Of a stretch of DNA of 52,565 bases, positions 1-7,555 are shown piece by piece. Below the pieces are notes generated by a model that had not been told where the DNA came from, made no database searches, and worked only from the letters and a program-made list of their open reading frames with translations. Origin of the DNA: Pyxidicoccus caerfyrddinensis (GTDB lineage: Bacteria; Myxococcota; Myxococcia; Myxococcales; Myxococcaceae); NCBI RefSeq assembly GCF_010894405.1, contig NZ_JAAIYA010000031.1:1-52565 (forward strand), read 5' to 3'. The position numbers and the translations under genes were made by a program. Each line of letters starts with the position of its first letter. Within the stretch, counting starts at the first letter, position 1.

Positions 1-256
1 GCTCGACGAAGGTGGTGCGCAGGGTTTCGTGGCGGCGCACCAGTTCGTTGAGGGCGGCGCGCAGGGCGGCGTCATCCAGCTGTCCGGAGAGGCGGACGGA
101 GACGGAGACGTTGAGGGTGGCGCTGCCTGGAGCCAGACGCTCCTGGACCCACATGCGCTCCTGGGCGAAGGAAGCGGGGGCGCGCTGGAGTTGACGGTTC
201 TTCTCGCGCAGCAGCTCGGCGAGCCGCGCGCGCTTCTGGTCAGGAGTCAGGGCCAT
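1..256 (-). CDS. Non-ribosomal peptide synthetase, N-terminal condensation domain (3' end outside window)
   Basis: Only the first ~85 codons are present; the gene continues past the left edge. The translation begins with a short charged helix (LTPDQKRARLAELL) and enters a condensation domain. SFAQERMW at residues ~30-37 matches the C1 motif (SxAQxRLW). RRHETLRTTF near the end matches C2. Condensation domains form peptide bonds between carrier-protein-bound amino acids in NRPS assembly lines. A subunit opening with a C domain is usually an elongation subunit that accepts an intermediate from a partner, although lipo-initiation C domains also start proteins. The ATG at 256 is chosen because the helix begins directly after it and AGGA lies about 12 nt upstream. 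The catalytic HHxxxDG motif lies beyond the window, so activity cannot be judged. Confidence 0.85.
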   Translation of the reverse strand, partial: MALTPDQKRARLAELLREKNRQLQRAPASFAQERMWVQERLAPGSATLNVSVSVRLSGQLDDAALRAALNELVRRHETLRTTFVE

Positions 257-691
257 GGATGAAGTGTTTCCTCGCGCCACGCGGCTCGACGGTCTCACCG
301 CCGCCCCCTGAGGTGCCCCTCGGGACGTGGTCGACAACGTGCGCTGGCCGGGGAGAATCGCGCAATGTCACGAGATTAGGCCAGCCCAAGTGGGCAGGTT
401 GGCGCGGCTTCACCCGGGGAGTGGTGACGCTTGACTGGTGGTCGTGCGGGCTCGACAGGACCCCGAGGCATCGGCGGCGGCCACATGTTTCGAGGCCCTG
501 GTGGAGCGGGTGGTGCTGACCAGGGCTCCGGCGCTGCTCCAGTCCGCGCCGGAGTCCGTGCACGTGCCGTTCGCCGGGGGCGAGGACATGGCGGACCACG
601 CTGGCGCTGCGCTGGGGCTGAGCCCGGTGGGCTCAGGTGTGACGGGGAAGGCCACCATGCGCCCGCCCCGTCCCGGCCCTGCGAGTCGTGT
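257..691. other. Intergenic region upstream of the NRPS gene
   Basis: This 435-bp stretch lies between the NRPS start and the 3' end of the next minus-strand gene. It should hold the NRPS promoter, but I could not identify a convincing -35/-10 pair. The only possible coding content is a weak plus-strand reading frame from 438, listed separately. No strong inverted repeat was seen. Confidence 0.5.
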
Positions 692-719
692 TCAGCAGCT
701 CAGGATCATCTGGATGTAG
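438..719 (+). CDS. Possible small protein or gene remnant, unrecognised
   Basis: This 93-codon frame opens with GTG directly after an in-frame stop at 432-434 and ends at a TAG at 717-719, overlapping the 3' end of the convergent gene by 28 bp. Third positions are mostly G or C and the composition is protein-like, for example FEALVERVVL and VPFAGGEDMADHAG. No family is recognised, no clear ribosome binding site sits at a normal distance, and the immediate upstream stop would also fit the tail of a decayed gene. It is listed only because it occupies an otherwise empty gap. Confidence 0.2.
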   Translation: MVVRARQDPEASAAATCFEALVERVVLTRAPALLQSAPESVHVPFAGGEDMADHAGAALGLSPVGSGVTGKATMRPPRPGPASRVQQLRIIWM

Positions 720-1291
720 TCGACGGAGGAGGCGTCCTGCATCTGGAACTGGAGCATGTCGCCCACGAGGTTCATGTTGAGCGGCATGCACATGGTGGCG
801 ACCTGGCCCGGGTTCCACGAGGCCTGGAGGTTGGGCACCACCGGCACGCTGGCGACCTGCGGGAAGGCATAGGTGCCGAAGTCGGTGTTGTAGACGGTGA
901 CGCGGTCGTTCTGCGGGACGCCCAGGAGCGCGCGGGCGCGGAAGCACAGCTGCAGCGTGCAGTTGGCCGCGAAGCAGCTGCGCAGGCCGTGGCGCAGCGT
1001 GGCCACCGTGTGCTTGCCGGTCGTGCCGTCATCCAGCGTCTTGAGCTGCGCGGTGGGGATGCCCTGCCCGTTGAGGTAGCTGACGAAGTCCGGCAGGGCC
1101 GTGGGCGCGTAGGGAAGCGGGTCCGGCCCGCCGGCGAAGTTGTCGATGGTGCCGAAGGTGACGGTGGTGACGCCGGGACACACGGCCTGGGCCTGCGTAC
1201 CGGTGGACTCGTCCGGGGTCTCCAGCTCGTCCACGGGACCACAGGCGACCAGGGCGAACGGCAGCACGGCGAACAGTGAGCGAAGTGACAT
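692..1291 (-). CDS. Secreted lipoprotein-like protein of unknown function
   Basis: The protein has 199 residues. The ATG at 1291 is preferred over upstream starts because GAGG lies 7 nt before it and a signal sequence begins there: a short hydrophobic stretch (SLFAVLPFALVAC) with the Cys at a lipobox-like position. The mature part starts with an acidic linker (ELETPDE) and contains several cysteines (RSCFAANCTLQLCFRAR, and a terminal Cys), consistent with an oxidised extracytoplasmic fold. It is divergent from the M28 peptidase gene across a 201-bp gap. I do not recognise the family. Export and probable lipidation are inferred; function is unknown. Confidence 0.7.
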   Translation of the reverse strand: MSLRSLFAVLPFALVACGPVDELETPDESTGTQAQAVCPGVTTVTFGTIDNFAGGPDPLPYAPTALPDFVSYLNGQGIPTAQLKTLDDGTTGKHTVATLRHGLRSCFAANCTLQLCFRARALLGVPQNDRVTVYNTDFGTYAFPQVASVPVVPNLQASWNPGQVATMCMPLNMNLVGDMLQFQMQDASSVDYIQMILSC

Positions 1292-1492
1292 GAGTACCTC
1301 GGTTACAGCGGGTGGTGGAAGGAGCATGGGGGCTGCCTCCACCCCGCACAACGAAAACCCCGGTGAATCTTCCCGGGCCCTTTTTCGCGTCCGGGCCATG
1401 GCGCGACGCGGCGGATGCTCGCGAGGCCTTGATGCCGGGACGCCGCGGTGGGAATGCTAGCGGTCTCTCCCTTCCCCCGAGGTCTCCTCCGC

Positions 1493-3022
1493 ATGTCCCG
1501 CTCCCGCCTGTCGCGTAGCCTCGCCGTGCTCTCCCTCGCATTGGCCGCGCCAGTGCTCGCGGGGGCCCAGGAGGCCGCTCCCCCCGCGCGTGAGCGCGAG
1601 GCCTCGCTGCTCGTCGGCGCGGTGCTGGGAGGGACGCCGATGCTGGAGGACCTGCGCTCACTGGTGGACGAGGTGGGCGGCCGTGCCACCGGCTCCGACT
1701 CCAACCGTCGCTCCGTGGAGTGGGCGCTGGAGCGCTTCAAGGCCGCGGGCGTGACGGCGCGCGCGGAGCCCTTCCGCATGCCGGCGCTGTGGCTGGAGCG
1801 CTCCGCCGCCGCCACGGTGCAGGGCCCGGGCGTGCGCTTCGCCCCGCGCGTGGCCGCGATGCCGTTCTCCTCCGCCACGACGAAGGGCGGCTTCAAGGCC
1901 CCGCTGCTGGACCTGGGGCGCGGCACCGAGGCGGACTTCAAGCGCACCGGCGAGAAGGTGCGCGGCGCGTTCCTCCTCGTCGAGACGGACGAACTGCGCG
2001 ACGTGGACGGCCTGTTCCGCGAGTACAACGAGGCGACGGACATCGAGTCCCGCGCCTTCGCGGCGGGCGCGGCCGGCGTCGTCTACATGGGCAGCCGGCC
2101 CGGCAACCAGCTCTACCGCCACAACGTCTCCGTGGGCCCGAAGAACACCCGTCCCATGATGGTGATGGAGCGCGACGGCGCGAAGCGCGCGCTGCGCCTG
2201 CTGCGCTCGGGCACACCGCTCACGCTCACCGCCGCGCTGGATTTGCAGACGGGGGGCCCCTACGAGTCGCGGAACGTCATCGGCGAGATTCGCGGCACCA
2301 CCCGGCCGGACGAGGTCGTCGTCGTGGGCGCGCACCTGGACAGCTGGGACCTGGGCGGCGGCGCGCTGGACAACGGCGCCAACGTGGCGATGCTCATCGA
2401 CCTCGCGCGGCAGATGCAGCGGCTGGGCCTGAAGCCCGAGCGCACCATCCGCTTCGCCCTGTGGAACGGTGAGGAGCAGGGCATGCACGGCTCGGCGGGC
2501 TACGTGCGCACGCACGCCGCGGAGCTGGACGGGCACGCGATGACGCTGTCGGTGGACATCGGCTGCGGCCGCATCACCGGCTTCTTCACCAATGGCCGGC
2601 CGCCGCTGGTGCCGCTGATGGACAAGGCGCTGAAGCCCGTGGAGGGGCTGGGGCCCTTCGCGCAGGTGGACGTGCCTGTGGTGGGCACCGACAACTTCGA
2701 CTTCATGCTGCACGGCGTGGCCAACCTCATCGCCAACCAGGAGGCGGCCACCTACGGGCCCAACTACCACGCGCGCTCGGACGAGTTCGAGCAGTGCGAT
2801 GCCCGGACGCTGCGCACCAACGCGGCCGTGGTGGGCGCGCTCACGTGGGGCTTCGCCAACATGGAGGACAGGCTGCCCCGCCAGAGCCGCGCCGAGGTGG
2901 AGGCGCTCATCAAGAGCACCGACCTGGGCCAGCAGATGAAGTCCTTCAACGTCTGGGACGAGTGGGCCGCCGGCACCCGCGGCCGCGCCCCCGAGCGCCA
3001 GACGGCGCCCGCCCCCCGCTGA
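1493..3022 (+). CDS. M28 family zinc metallopeptidase, secreted (carboxypeptidase Q/aminopeptidase-like)
   Basis: The protein has 509 residues. The ATG at 1493 has GAGG 10 nt upstream and starts an N-terminal signal peptide with likely cleavage near AGA-QE (~residue 25); the in-frame ATG at 1448 would add 15 residues before the signal. Residues ~130-240 resemble the protease-associated (PA) insert. The catalytic half shows the M28 two-metal set: H281 in GAHLDSWD, D293 in GALDNGAN, the glutamate pair E327-E328 in WNGEEQG, D355 in SVDIGCG, and H426 in NYHARSDE. All ligands and the catalytic glutamate are present, so it is probably an active exopeptidase in the periplasm or medium. Such enzymes suit a predatory, protein-degrading lifestyle. 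Substrate specificity cannot be read from the sequence. Confidence 0.92.
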   Translation: MSRSRLSRSLAVLSLALAAPVLAGAQEAAPPAREREASLLVGAVLGGTPMLEDLRSLVDEVGGRATGSDSNRRSVEWALERFKAAGVTARAEPFRMPALWLERSAAATVQGPGVRFAPRVAAMPFSSATTKGGFKAPLLDLGRGTEADFKRTGEKVRGAFLLVETDELRDVDGLFREYNEATDIESRAFAAGAAGVVYMGSRPGNQLYRHNVSVGPKNTRPMMVMERDGAKRALRLLRSGTPLTLTAALDLQTGGPYESRNVIGEIRGTTRPDEVVVVGAHLDSWDLGGGALDNGANVAMLIDLARQMQRLGLKPERTIRFALWNGEEQGMHGSAGYVRTHAAELDGHAMTLSVDIGCGRITGFFTNGRPPLVPLMDKALKPVEGLGPFAQVDVPVVGTDNFDFMLHGVANLIANQEAATYGPNYHARSDEFEQCDARTLRTNAAVVGALTWGFANMEDRLPRQSRAEVEALIKSTDLGQQMKSFNVWDEWAAGTRGRAPERQTAPAPR

Positions 3023-3069
3023 CGCGTCGGCGCACGCCTCGCCGCTGGAGCACGTCTGGAGGGCATCCG

Positions 3070-3087
3070 AGCCAGCAGGCCCTGGCT
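3070..3087 (+). terminator. Weak hairpin after the M28 peptidase gene
   Basis: AGCCAG and CTGGCT form a perfect 6-bp stem around a 6-nt loop, 48 nt after the peptidase stop codon. There is no T-run, so at best it is a weak or factor-assisted 3' end. Confidence 0.25.
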
Positions 3088-3142
3088 GGGGTGGGCTGGA
3101 GGGGCATGCGCCGGCTGCTCGCTCATTCAAATTCTCTACGGC

Positions 3143-3907
3143 ATGAAGACCCGACCGTTGAGGCAGTCGTGGGTCCTGCTGCTCGCACTCGCCACGCCCG
3201 CGTTGGCGGCCGAGGAGGGTGGACAGGAAGGTGTGGAAGGGCGCGTCGACGAGCTGTTCCTGGGAGATGAGGCGCCCCTCAACCAGCGGCATGAGCTGGA
3301 GGCGGGCAGCGGCCTCGACTGGGAGGAGGATGATGGCGAGGCCACCTTCGAGGTGCCGCTGCATGTCGAGTACGGACTGACCGACTGGCTCCAACTGCAG
3401 GGCGAGGCCGGTCTGTCACCGGACGGCGAGGCGTCCACGCTTCAGGAGGGAAGCGTGGGGATGAGCCTGGCCCTGGTGAATGACGGTGAGCGCGGGCTGG
3501 CGGTGTCCGCGGGCGCGCAGGTGCAGGCGCTGCGGGACTCGCCCGAGGAGTCGATGCGTCCGGCCGTGACGCCCTTCCTGCTTGCGTACAAGAACCTGGG
3601 CCCGGTGGGGCTCAACGCGAGCGCGGAGGTGGACCTGCTGCCGTCGAGCGGTGGCCGCGACGGCACGGTGCATCCGGACCTGAGCGTGGGTGTGGTGTTG
3701 GGGGACGGCGTGCTGCGGCCCACGGCCGAGGCGGCCTGGCGCAACGAGCAGGGGACGAATACCGGCATCCTCGCGCCGGGCCTCTACGTGCACCCCGCGA
3801 AGTCCGTGGAGGTGGGCGTCTCCGTGCCGTGGCGCTTGCAGAGCGGCGGTGAGAGCAGCCTCGGTGTCAGCGCCCTCCTCACCTGGAGCGGCGGCGGCTC
3901 GGAGTGA
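3143..3907 (+). CDS. Putative outer-membrane beta-barrel protein
   Basis: The protein has 254 residues with a clear Sec signal peptide (MKTRPLRQSWVLLLALATPALAA) and cleavage after ALA. The rest alternates short amphipathic segments with Gly/Asp turns, for example VPLHVEYGLTDWLQLQGEAG, GVSVPWRLQ and LGVSALLTWSG. That pattern is typical of small outer-membrane barrels and transporter-like proteins of unknown ligand. The N-terminal mature part is acidic (DWEEDDGE). It sits 120 bp downstream of the M28 gene on the same strand, so co-transcription is possible. Start: ATG at 3143 immediately precedes the signal peptide, although the ribosome binding site is weak. Barrel topology is inferred from pattern only. 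Confidence 0.7.
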   Translation: MKTRPLRQSWVLLLALATPALAAEEGGQEGVEGRVDELFLGDEAPLNQRHELEAGSGLDWEEDDGEATFEVPLHVEYGLTDWLQLQGEAGLSPDGEASTLQEGSVGMSLALVNDGERGLAVSAGAQVQALRDSPEESMRPAVTPFLLAYKNLGPVGLNASAEVDLLPSSGGRDGTVHPDLSVGVVLGDGVLRPTAEAAWRNEQGTNTGILAPGLYVHPAKSVEVGVSVPWRLQSGGESSLGVSALLTWSGGGSE

Positions 3908-3938
3908 GTCCGGCGCGCCTGATGGAGGCCCGGCACGT

Positions 3939-4601
3939 TCAATCCCGGTCCGGCGCTCCCAGCGGGAAGAGCGGCCGGAACGACCTCGCCTCCTCCACTG
4001 CGCGGGCGAAGGACGGGCGCGCGAGCAACCGCGCGCGGTAGGCGCGCAGCACGGGAAAGGCCTCGGAAATCCGGTGCGTCCAGTCCGCGTAGAACAGCGA
4101 GGGCGCGGCCGCGCAGTCCGCCAGCGTGAAGTCCGCGCCAGCGACGGCCCACGTCCTGCCGGCGAGCTGCCCTTCGAGCCAGGCGTAGGCGAGCTCCAGC
4201 TTCTGCGTGGCAAAGGCCAGTCCCTCCTGGCGCTTCACCGGATCCCCCGTCAGCGCACCGCCCACCGCGTGCTGCACCACGTTCATGACGTGCAGGTCGA
4301 AGAAGCGGTCGAGAAAGCGCACGTCCAACGCGGCCATCGGGGCCGCGGGCAGCAGGCGCACGGGGCCGGGATGCACGAGCTGCAGGTACTCGATGATGAT
4401 GCTGGTCTCGACGATGTTGCGCTCGCCGTCCACCAGCAGCGGGAACTTGCCCAGCGGCCAGCGCCGCAGCCACTCGGCCGAGTGCTGAGGCGTCTCCGGC
4501 CCGATGCTGCGGAACTCGAAGGGGATGCCATTCTCGTACAGCGCAATGAGGACTTTCTGCGTGTACGAGGAGAAGGGATGACCGTAGAGCGCGAGTGACA
4601 T
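3939..4601 (-). CDS. Glutathione S-transferase family protein
   Basis: The protein has 220 residues, the usual GST length. The N-terminal thioredoxin-like domain (~1-78) begins LALYGHPFSSYTQKVLIALY, with PF(S)SY at the position that usually holds the catalytic Ser/Cys/Tyr. It contains LGKFPLLVDG, with the cis-proline before LLVDG, and VETSIIIEYL, the glutathione gamma-glutamyl binding ES/TS turn. The C-terminal helical domain includes FTLADCAAAPSLFYAD, matching the N-capping box (S/T)xxD. It is divergently transcribed from an HxlR-type regulator, with a palindromic operator 20-42 nt upstream of its ATG. The likely arrangement is a regulator sensing an electrophile or redox signal and controlling a detoxifying GST. 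AGGA lies 8 nt before the start. Confidence 0.92.
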   Translation of the reverse strand: MSLALYGHPFSSYTQKVLIALYENGIPFEFRSIGPETPQHSAEWLRRWPLGKFPLLVDGERNIVETSIIIEYLQLVHPGPVRLLPAAPMAALDVRFLDRFFDLHVMNVVQHAVGGALTGDPVKRQEGLAFATQKLELAYAWLEGQLAGRTWAVAGADFTLADCAAAPSLFYADWTHRISEAFPVLRAYRARLLARPSFARAVEEARSFRPLFPLGAPDRD

Positions 4602-4620
4602 CGTGGGAGTCCTGGTTCAC

Positions 4621-4643
4621 ACCACTTGCGGATTGCAAGTGGT
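4621..4643. promoter_or_regulatory. Palindromic operator 1 in the GST/hxlR divergent promoter
   Basis: ACCACTTGC and GCAAGTGGT form a perfect 9-bp inverted repeat around a 5-bp spacer. The site ends 20 nt before the GST start codon. A second copy lies 38 bp away centre to centre. The placement is what is expected for the binding site of the adjacent dimeric HxlR-family regulator. Confidence 0.75.
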
Positions 4644-4658
4644 CTGAATCCTGCTCCT

Positions 4659-4681
4659 ACCACTTGCGTCCTGCAAGTAGT
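4659..4681. promoter_or_regulatory. Palindromic operator 2 in the GST/hxlR divergent promoter
   Basis: ACCACTTGC and GCAAGTAGT repeat the operator-1 half-sites with the same 5-bp spacing and a single mismatch. The site ends 13 nt before the hxlR ATG, so bound protein would probably block the regulator's own promoter, suggesting autorepression together with control of the GST gene. Confidence 0.72.
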
Positions 4682-4693
4682 AATCTCAGGACG

Positions 4694-5194
4694 ATGGCCG
4701 TGTCACAGACAGGGCGCTCCGGCTGCCCGATCAACCTGACGCTCGAACAGCTCGGCGACCGCTGGAGCCTGATCGTCATCCGCGACGTCATGTTCGGAAA
4801 CAGGCGCAGCTACGGCGAGCTGCTCGCGCAGAGCGAGGAAGGCATCGCCTCGAACATCCTCGCAGACCGGCTGAAGCGCCTGACCGCGTCCGGCCTGTTG
4901 TCGCGACGCCCCGATCCGAAACACCGGCAGAAAGGCATCTACAGCCTCACGGAAGCGTCCATCCAGCTCGTGCCACTCCTCGCGCACATGGGCGCCTGGG
5001 GCCGCCGGCATACGCGCCCGAGCAAGGAATTGTCCGTGCGCGCGGAGCTGCTGGAAAAGGGCGGCGCTCCGCTTTGGAACGCCTTCATGGACGAGCTGCG
5101 CCACCTGCATCTCGGCGCGTCGCGTCCGGCGCGCTCGGTGTTCGGCGAGCTGCAGGCCGCCTACGAGAAGGCACTGGCGCACCGCGCCCGCTGA
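4694..5194 (+). CDS. HxlR family winged-helix transcriptional regulator
   Basis: The protein has 166 residues and the HxlR signature. An N-terminal Cys sits in GRSGCPINLTLEQLGDRWSL, followed by a winged helix with recognition region SYGELLAQSEEGIASNILADR and wing RRPDPKHRQKGIYSLTE. C11, near the N-terminus, is in the position used as redox or electrophile sensor in some family members (YodB, HypR), though not in all. The ATG at 4694 is preferred to the upstream frame at 4595 because the family N-terminus begins here, and the longer frame would run through both operators. The C-terminal ~60 residues extend beyond the minimal ~110-residue domain. It probably binds the two palindromes at 4621-4681 and regulates itself and the divergent GST gene. 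Confidence 0.92.
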   Translation: MAVSQTGRSGCPINLTLEQLGDRWSLIVIRDVMFGNRRSYGELLAQSEEGIASNILADRLKRLTASGLLSRRPDPKHRQKGIYSLTEASIQLVPLLAHMGAWGRRHTRPSKELSVRAELLEKGGAPLWNAFMDELRHLHLGASRPARSVFGELQAAYEKALAHRAR

Positions 5195-5214
5195 AGGAAG
5201 CCTGTAGGTGCCCA

Positions 5215-5244
5215 AGCCCGGCGCGTCGAACCCTTCGCCGGGCT
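5215..5244. terminator. Bidirectional hairpin between convergent genes
   Basis: AGCCCGGCG and CGCCGGGCT form a perfect 9-bp GC-rich stem with a 12-nt loop. It lies between the hxlR stop (5194) and the stop of the minus-strand AAA+ gene (5263). It lacks a T-tract in both directions, so it may act with Rho or as a 3' stabiliser. Confidence 0.5.
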
Positions 5245-5262
5245 GAGGTCTGCCAACACGCA

Positions 5263-7554
5263 CTAGCCGAGCTCCACCCGTCCATCCGCCCCCACCCGCA
5301 GCACCACCTGCGCGGGTGGGGCGCTCGCGTGCGCGGCGAGCCACTGCGCCAGGGGCGTCACCACGTGCTGCTCCACCGCGCGCTTCAGGGGCCGGGCGCC
5401 GTAGCGCGCGTCGAAGCCGGTGCGCGCGAGGTGCTCCACCACGTCCTCACCGAAGGACACCTTCACGCCACGGCGGGTGAGGCCCTCGCGCGTCAGGGCC
5501 GCTTCCAGCGTGCGCCGGGCCAGCGCGCGGATGACCTCCGGCGTGAGCGAGCGGTAGGGCACCACCTGGTCCAGCCGGTTCAGCAGCTCCGGCCGGAAGA
5601 AGGCGGTGGCGGCGCCCAGGTAGTGCTGCTCCATGTCGCGCACGCTGCCTCCGCCGAAGCCGACCGAGCGCCCCGCGTTGTCCGCCCCCAGGTTGCTGGT
5701 GAGCAGCACCACGGTGTTGCGGAAGCTGACGGTGCGGCCGGTGCCGTCCGTGAGGCGCCCCTCGCCCAACACCTGCAACAGCAGGTCATGGACGCCCGCG
5801 TCCGCCTTCTCCACCTCGTCCAGCAACACCACGCCGAAGGGCTGCTCGCGCACGCGCCTCGCGAGGCCGCCCTGTTGGCCGCCCACCTCGCCCACCAGCC
5901 GCGCGGCGCTGCCGGGCGCCGCGTACTCCGCCATGTCGAAGCGGGCCAGCCGGGCCGTGTCGCCGAAGAGGTACTCCGCCAGCGCGAGCGCCGACTCCGT
6001 CTTCCCCACGCCGGTGGGCCCCAATAGCAGGAAGGCGCCCAGCGGACGCGATGGGTCCGCCAGCCCCGTCTTCAGCGTGACGATGAGATTGCGTAGCAGC
6101 AGCGTGGCCTCGTCCTGGCCGACGATGCGCTCGCGGAAGCGCCGCAGCAGCGCCTCCGGGTCCAGGCGCACGGACGTGTCCACCAATTCGCGCGGGTAGC
6201 CGGTGCGCGTGCAGAAGGCCCGCGTCACTCCGGCCGCGTCCACCTCGCCGGTGGCGGAGGGCTGGGTGCTGGCCGAGCGCAGCAGGGACACCGCCCCACC
6301 GGGAGGCGGGCCGTCTCCGAAGCGCTCCGTCAGCTCGGCGGCGCGGTCCAGCGCGTCCAGGCTGAAGCGCACCTTGCGCGCGCGGGCCACCCGCTGCGAG
6401 GCCTGCTGGAGCGCGGAGCGCGCGGCCACGGAGGCCAGGGGCGCCACCGAGAAGTGCCGCAGCGCCTGCAGGAAGGCCCCGTGGGTCCGCTCCGCGCGGG
6501 CTACGTCCTCCGGGGTGGCCTCCAGCACCAGTGCCACCTCGCCGCCCTCCAGTGCCGGCAACAGGTGGCGCGCCACGTCCAGGCCCGTGTCGCCGCCGCC
6601 CAGCGAGAGCAGCTCCGACAGGCTGTCCAGGTGCAGCACCGCGCGGCGCACGCGGAGCGCCTCCACCATGCGCTGCACGCGCTCCTGCCACTGCCCCAGG
6701 TAGCGCATGCCCGCCATGATGCGGCCGCCCGACGTGCTGTACACCTCCAGGCCGTGCAGCGGATTGCCGGCCGCGGCGCCCTCCGCGCGCTGCACCAGCT
6801 CATGCACCAGCGCCGTCTTGCCCACCGACGGAGGCCCCACCAGCAGCACGCTGGCGCGGGTGCTCGCGGTGACGGCCTCGGCGAGCCGGGCCACCTCCGT
6901 GTCGCGCTCCCACGCCCGCTCCAGCAGGCCGGCGCGGGCCTCCTCGTTGAGGCAGCGGCTGGCCTCGGCGAGCCCCGGGGGAGGAGGCGGACGCTTCGGC
7001 TGCTTCGCGGCCTCCTCCGAGGCACGGGCCTTCGGCGTCTGCTTCACGCGCGCCGGCACCGACAGCGTCTCCACCGACTCTTCACCCAGGTACGCCAGCC
7101 CATGCAGCCGCTCCAGCGGCGCGAGGTACAGCTCGTGGCGGACCAGCTCCTCGACGTACGGCTCCAGGTCCGCCACGTCCTCCAGCGTGCCCTCCACGCC
7201 CACGCGAGGCACCCACACCCGCAGCGGCCCCTTCGTGTCGCCCTTGCGCACGGTCCGGGAGCCGCGGCGTCCGCCATGCGTCACCACCGTGAGACGCAAG
7301 GGCACGGGCAGCAGCCGCCCATGCTGCATGGCGCGCACGGTGAGGGCCATGCGGCGCTGGCGCAGGTCCGCCCAGTGCGTCACCTCGTCCCACAGCTCAC
7401 CGCGACGCAGGAGGCGGCCCACCACCTCCGCCAGGTCGAGCCGCGCCGTGTTCAAGTCACTGGCGAACGAGGCCAGGTGCGGGTGTGTCAGCACATGGGC
7501 CGCCACGCCCAGTCCCGGGTAGCGGCGCACGAAGAGATGGAAGTCCTTGTCCAT
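5263..7554 (-). CDS. ClpB-like double AAA+ ATPase, smallest paralog (protein A of the three-gene cassette)
   Basis: The protein has 763 residues and is the last gene of the cassette. Residues 1-165 are a unique N-terminal domain, followed by a Lys/Pro-rich linker. AAA domain 1: Walker A GPPSVGKT (240-247); the Walker B line AVLHLDSLSE has D310 but Ser311 in place of the catalytic Glu; the pore loop MRYLG keeps an aromatic residue. AAA domain 2: Walker A GPTGVGKT (512-519), Walker B VVLLDEVEKA with D579-E580, sensor 1 LTSNLG, Arg finger R654 in FFRPELLNR, and sensor 2 in GARPLKR (719-725). The ClpB pore motif GYVG is absent (GEVGGQQGG instead). There is no ClpB coiled-coil middle domain and no C-terminal extension. 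The ATG at 7554 follows the upstream stop by 1 nt (TGAcATG), implying translational coupling. A role in remodelling a protein complex is inferred; the target is unknown. Confidence 0.88.
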   Translation of the reverse strand: MDKDFHLFVRRYPGLGVAAHVLTHPHLASFASDLNTARLDLAEVVGRLLRRGELWDEVTHWADLRQRRMALTVRAMQHGRLLPVPLRLTVVTHGGRRGSRTVRKGDTKGPLRVWVPRVGVEGTLEDVADLEPYVEELVRHELYLAPLERLHGLAYLGEESVETLSVPARVKQTPKARASEEAAKQPKRPPPPPGLAEASRCLNEEARAGLLERAWERDTEVARLAEAVTASTRASVLLVGPPSVGKTALVHELVQRAEGAAAGNPLHGLEVYSTSGGRIMAGMRYLGQWQERVQRMVEALRVRRAVLHLDSLSELLSLGGGDTGLDVARHLLPALEGGEVALVLEATPEDVARAERTHGAFLQALRHFSVAPLASVAARSALQQASQRVARARKVRFSLDALDRAAELTERFGDGPPPGGAVSLLRSASTQPSATGEVDAAGVTRAFCTRTGYPRELVDTSVRLDPEALLRRFRERIVGQDEATLLLRNLIVTLKTGLADPSRPLGAFLLLGPTGVGKTESALALAEYLFGDTARLARFDMAEYAAPGSAARLVGEVGGQQGGLARRVREQPFGVVLLDEVEKADAGVHDLLLQVLGEGRLTDGTGRTVSFRNTVVLLTSNLGADNAGRSVGFGGGSVRDMEQHYLGAATAFFRPELLNRLDQVVPYRSLTPEVIRALARRTLEAALTREGLTRRGVKVSFGEDVVEHLARTGFDARYGARPLKRAVEQHVVTPLAQWLAAHASAPPAQVVLRVGADGRVELG

Positions 7555-7555
7555 G

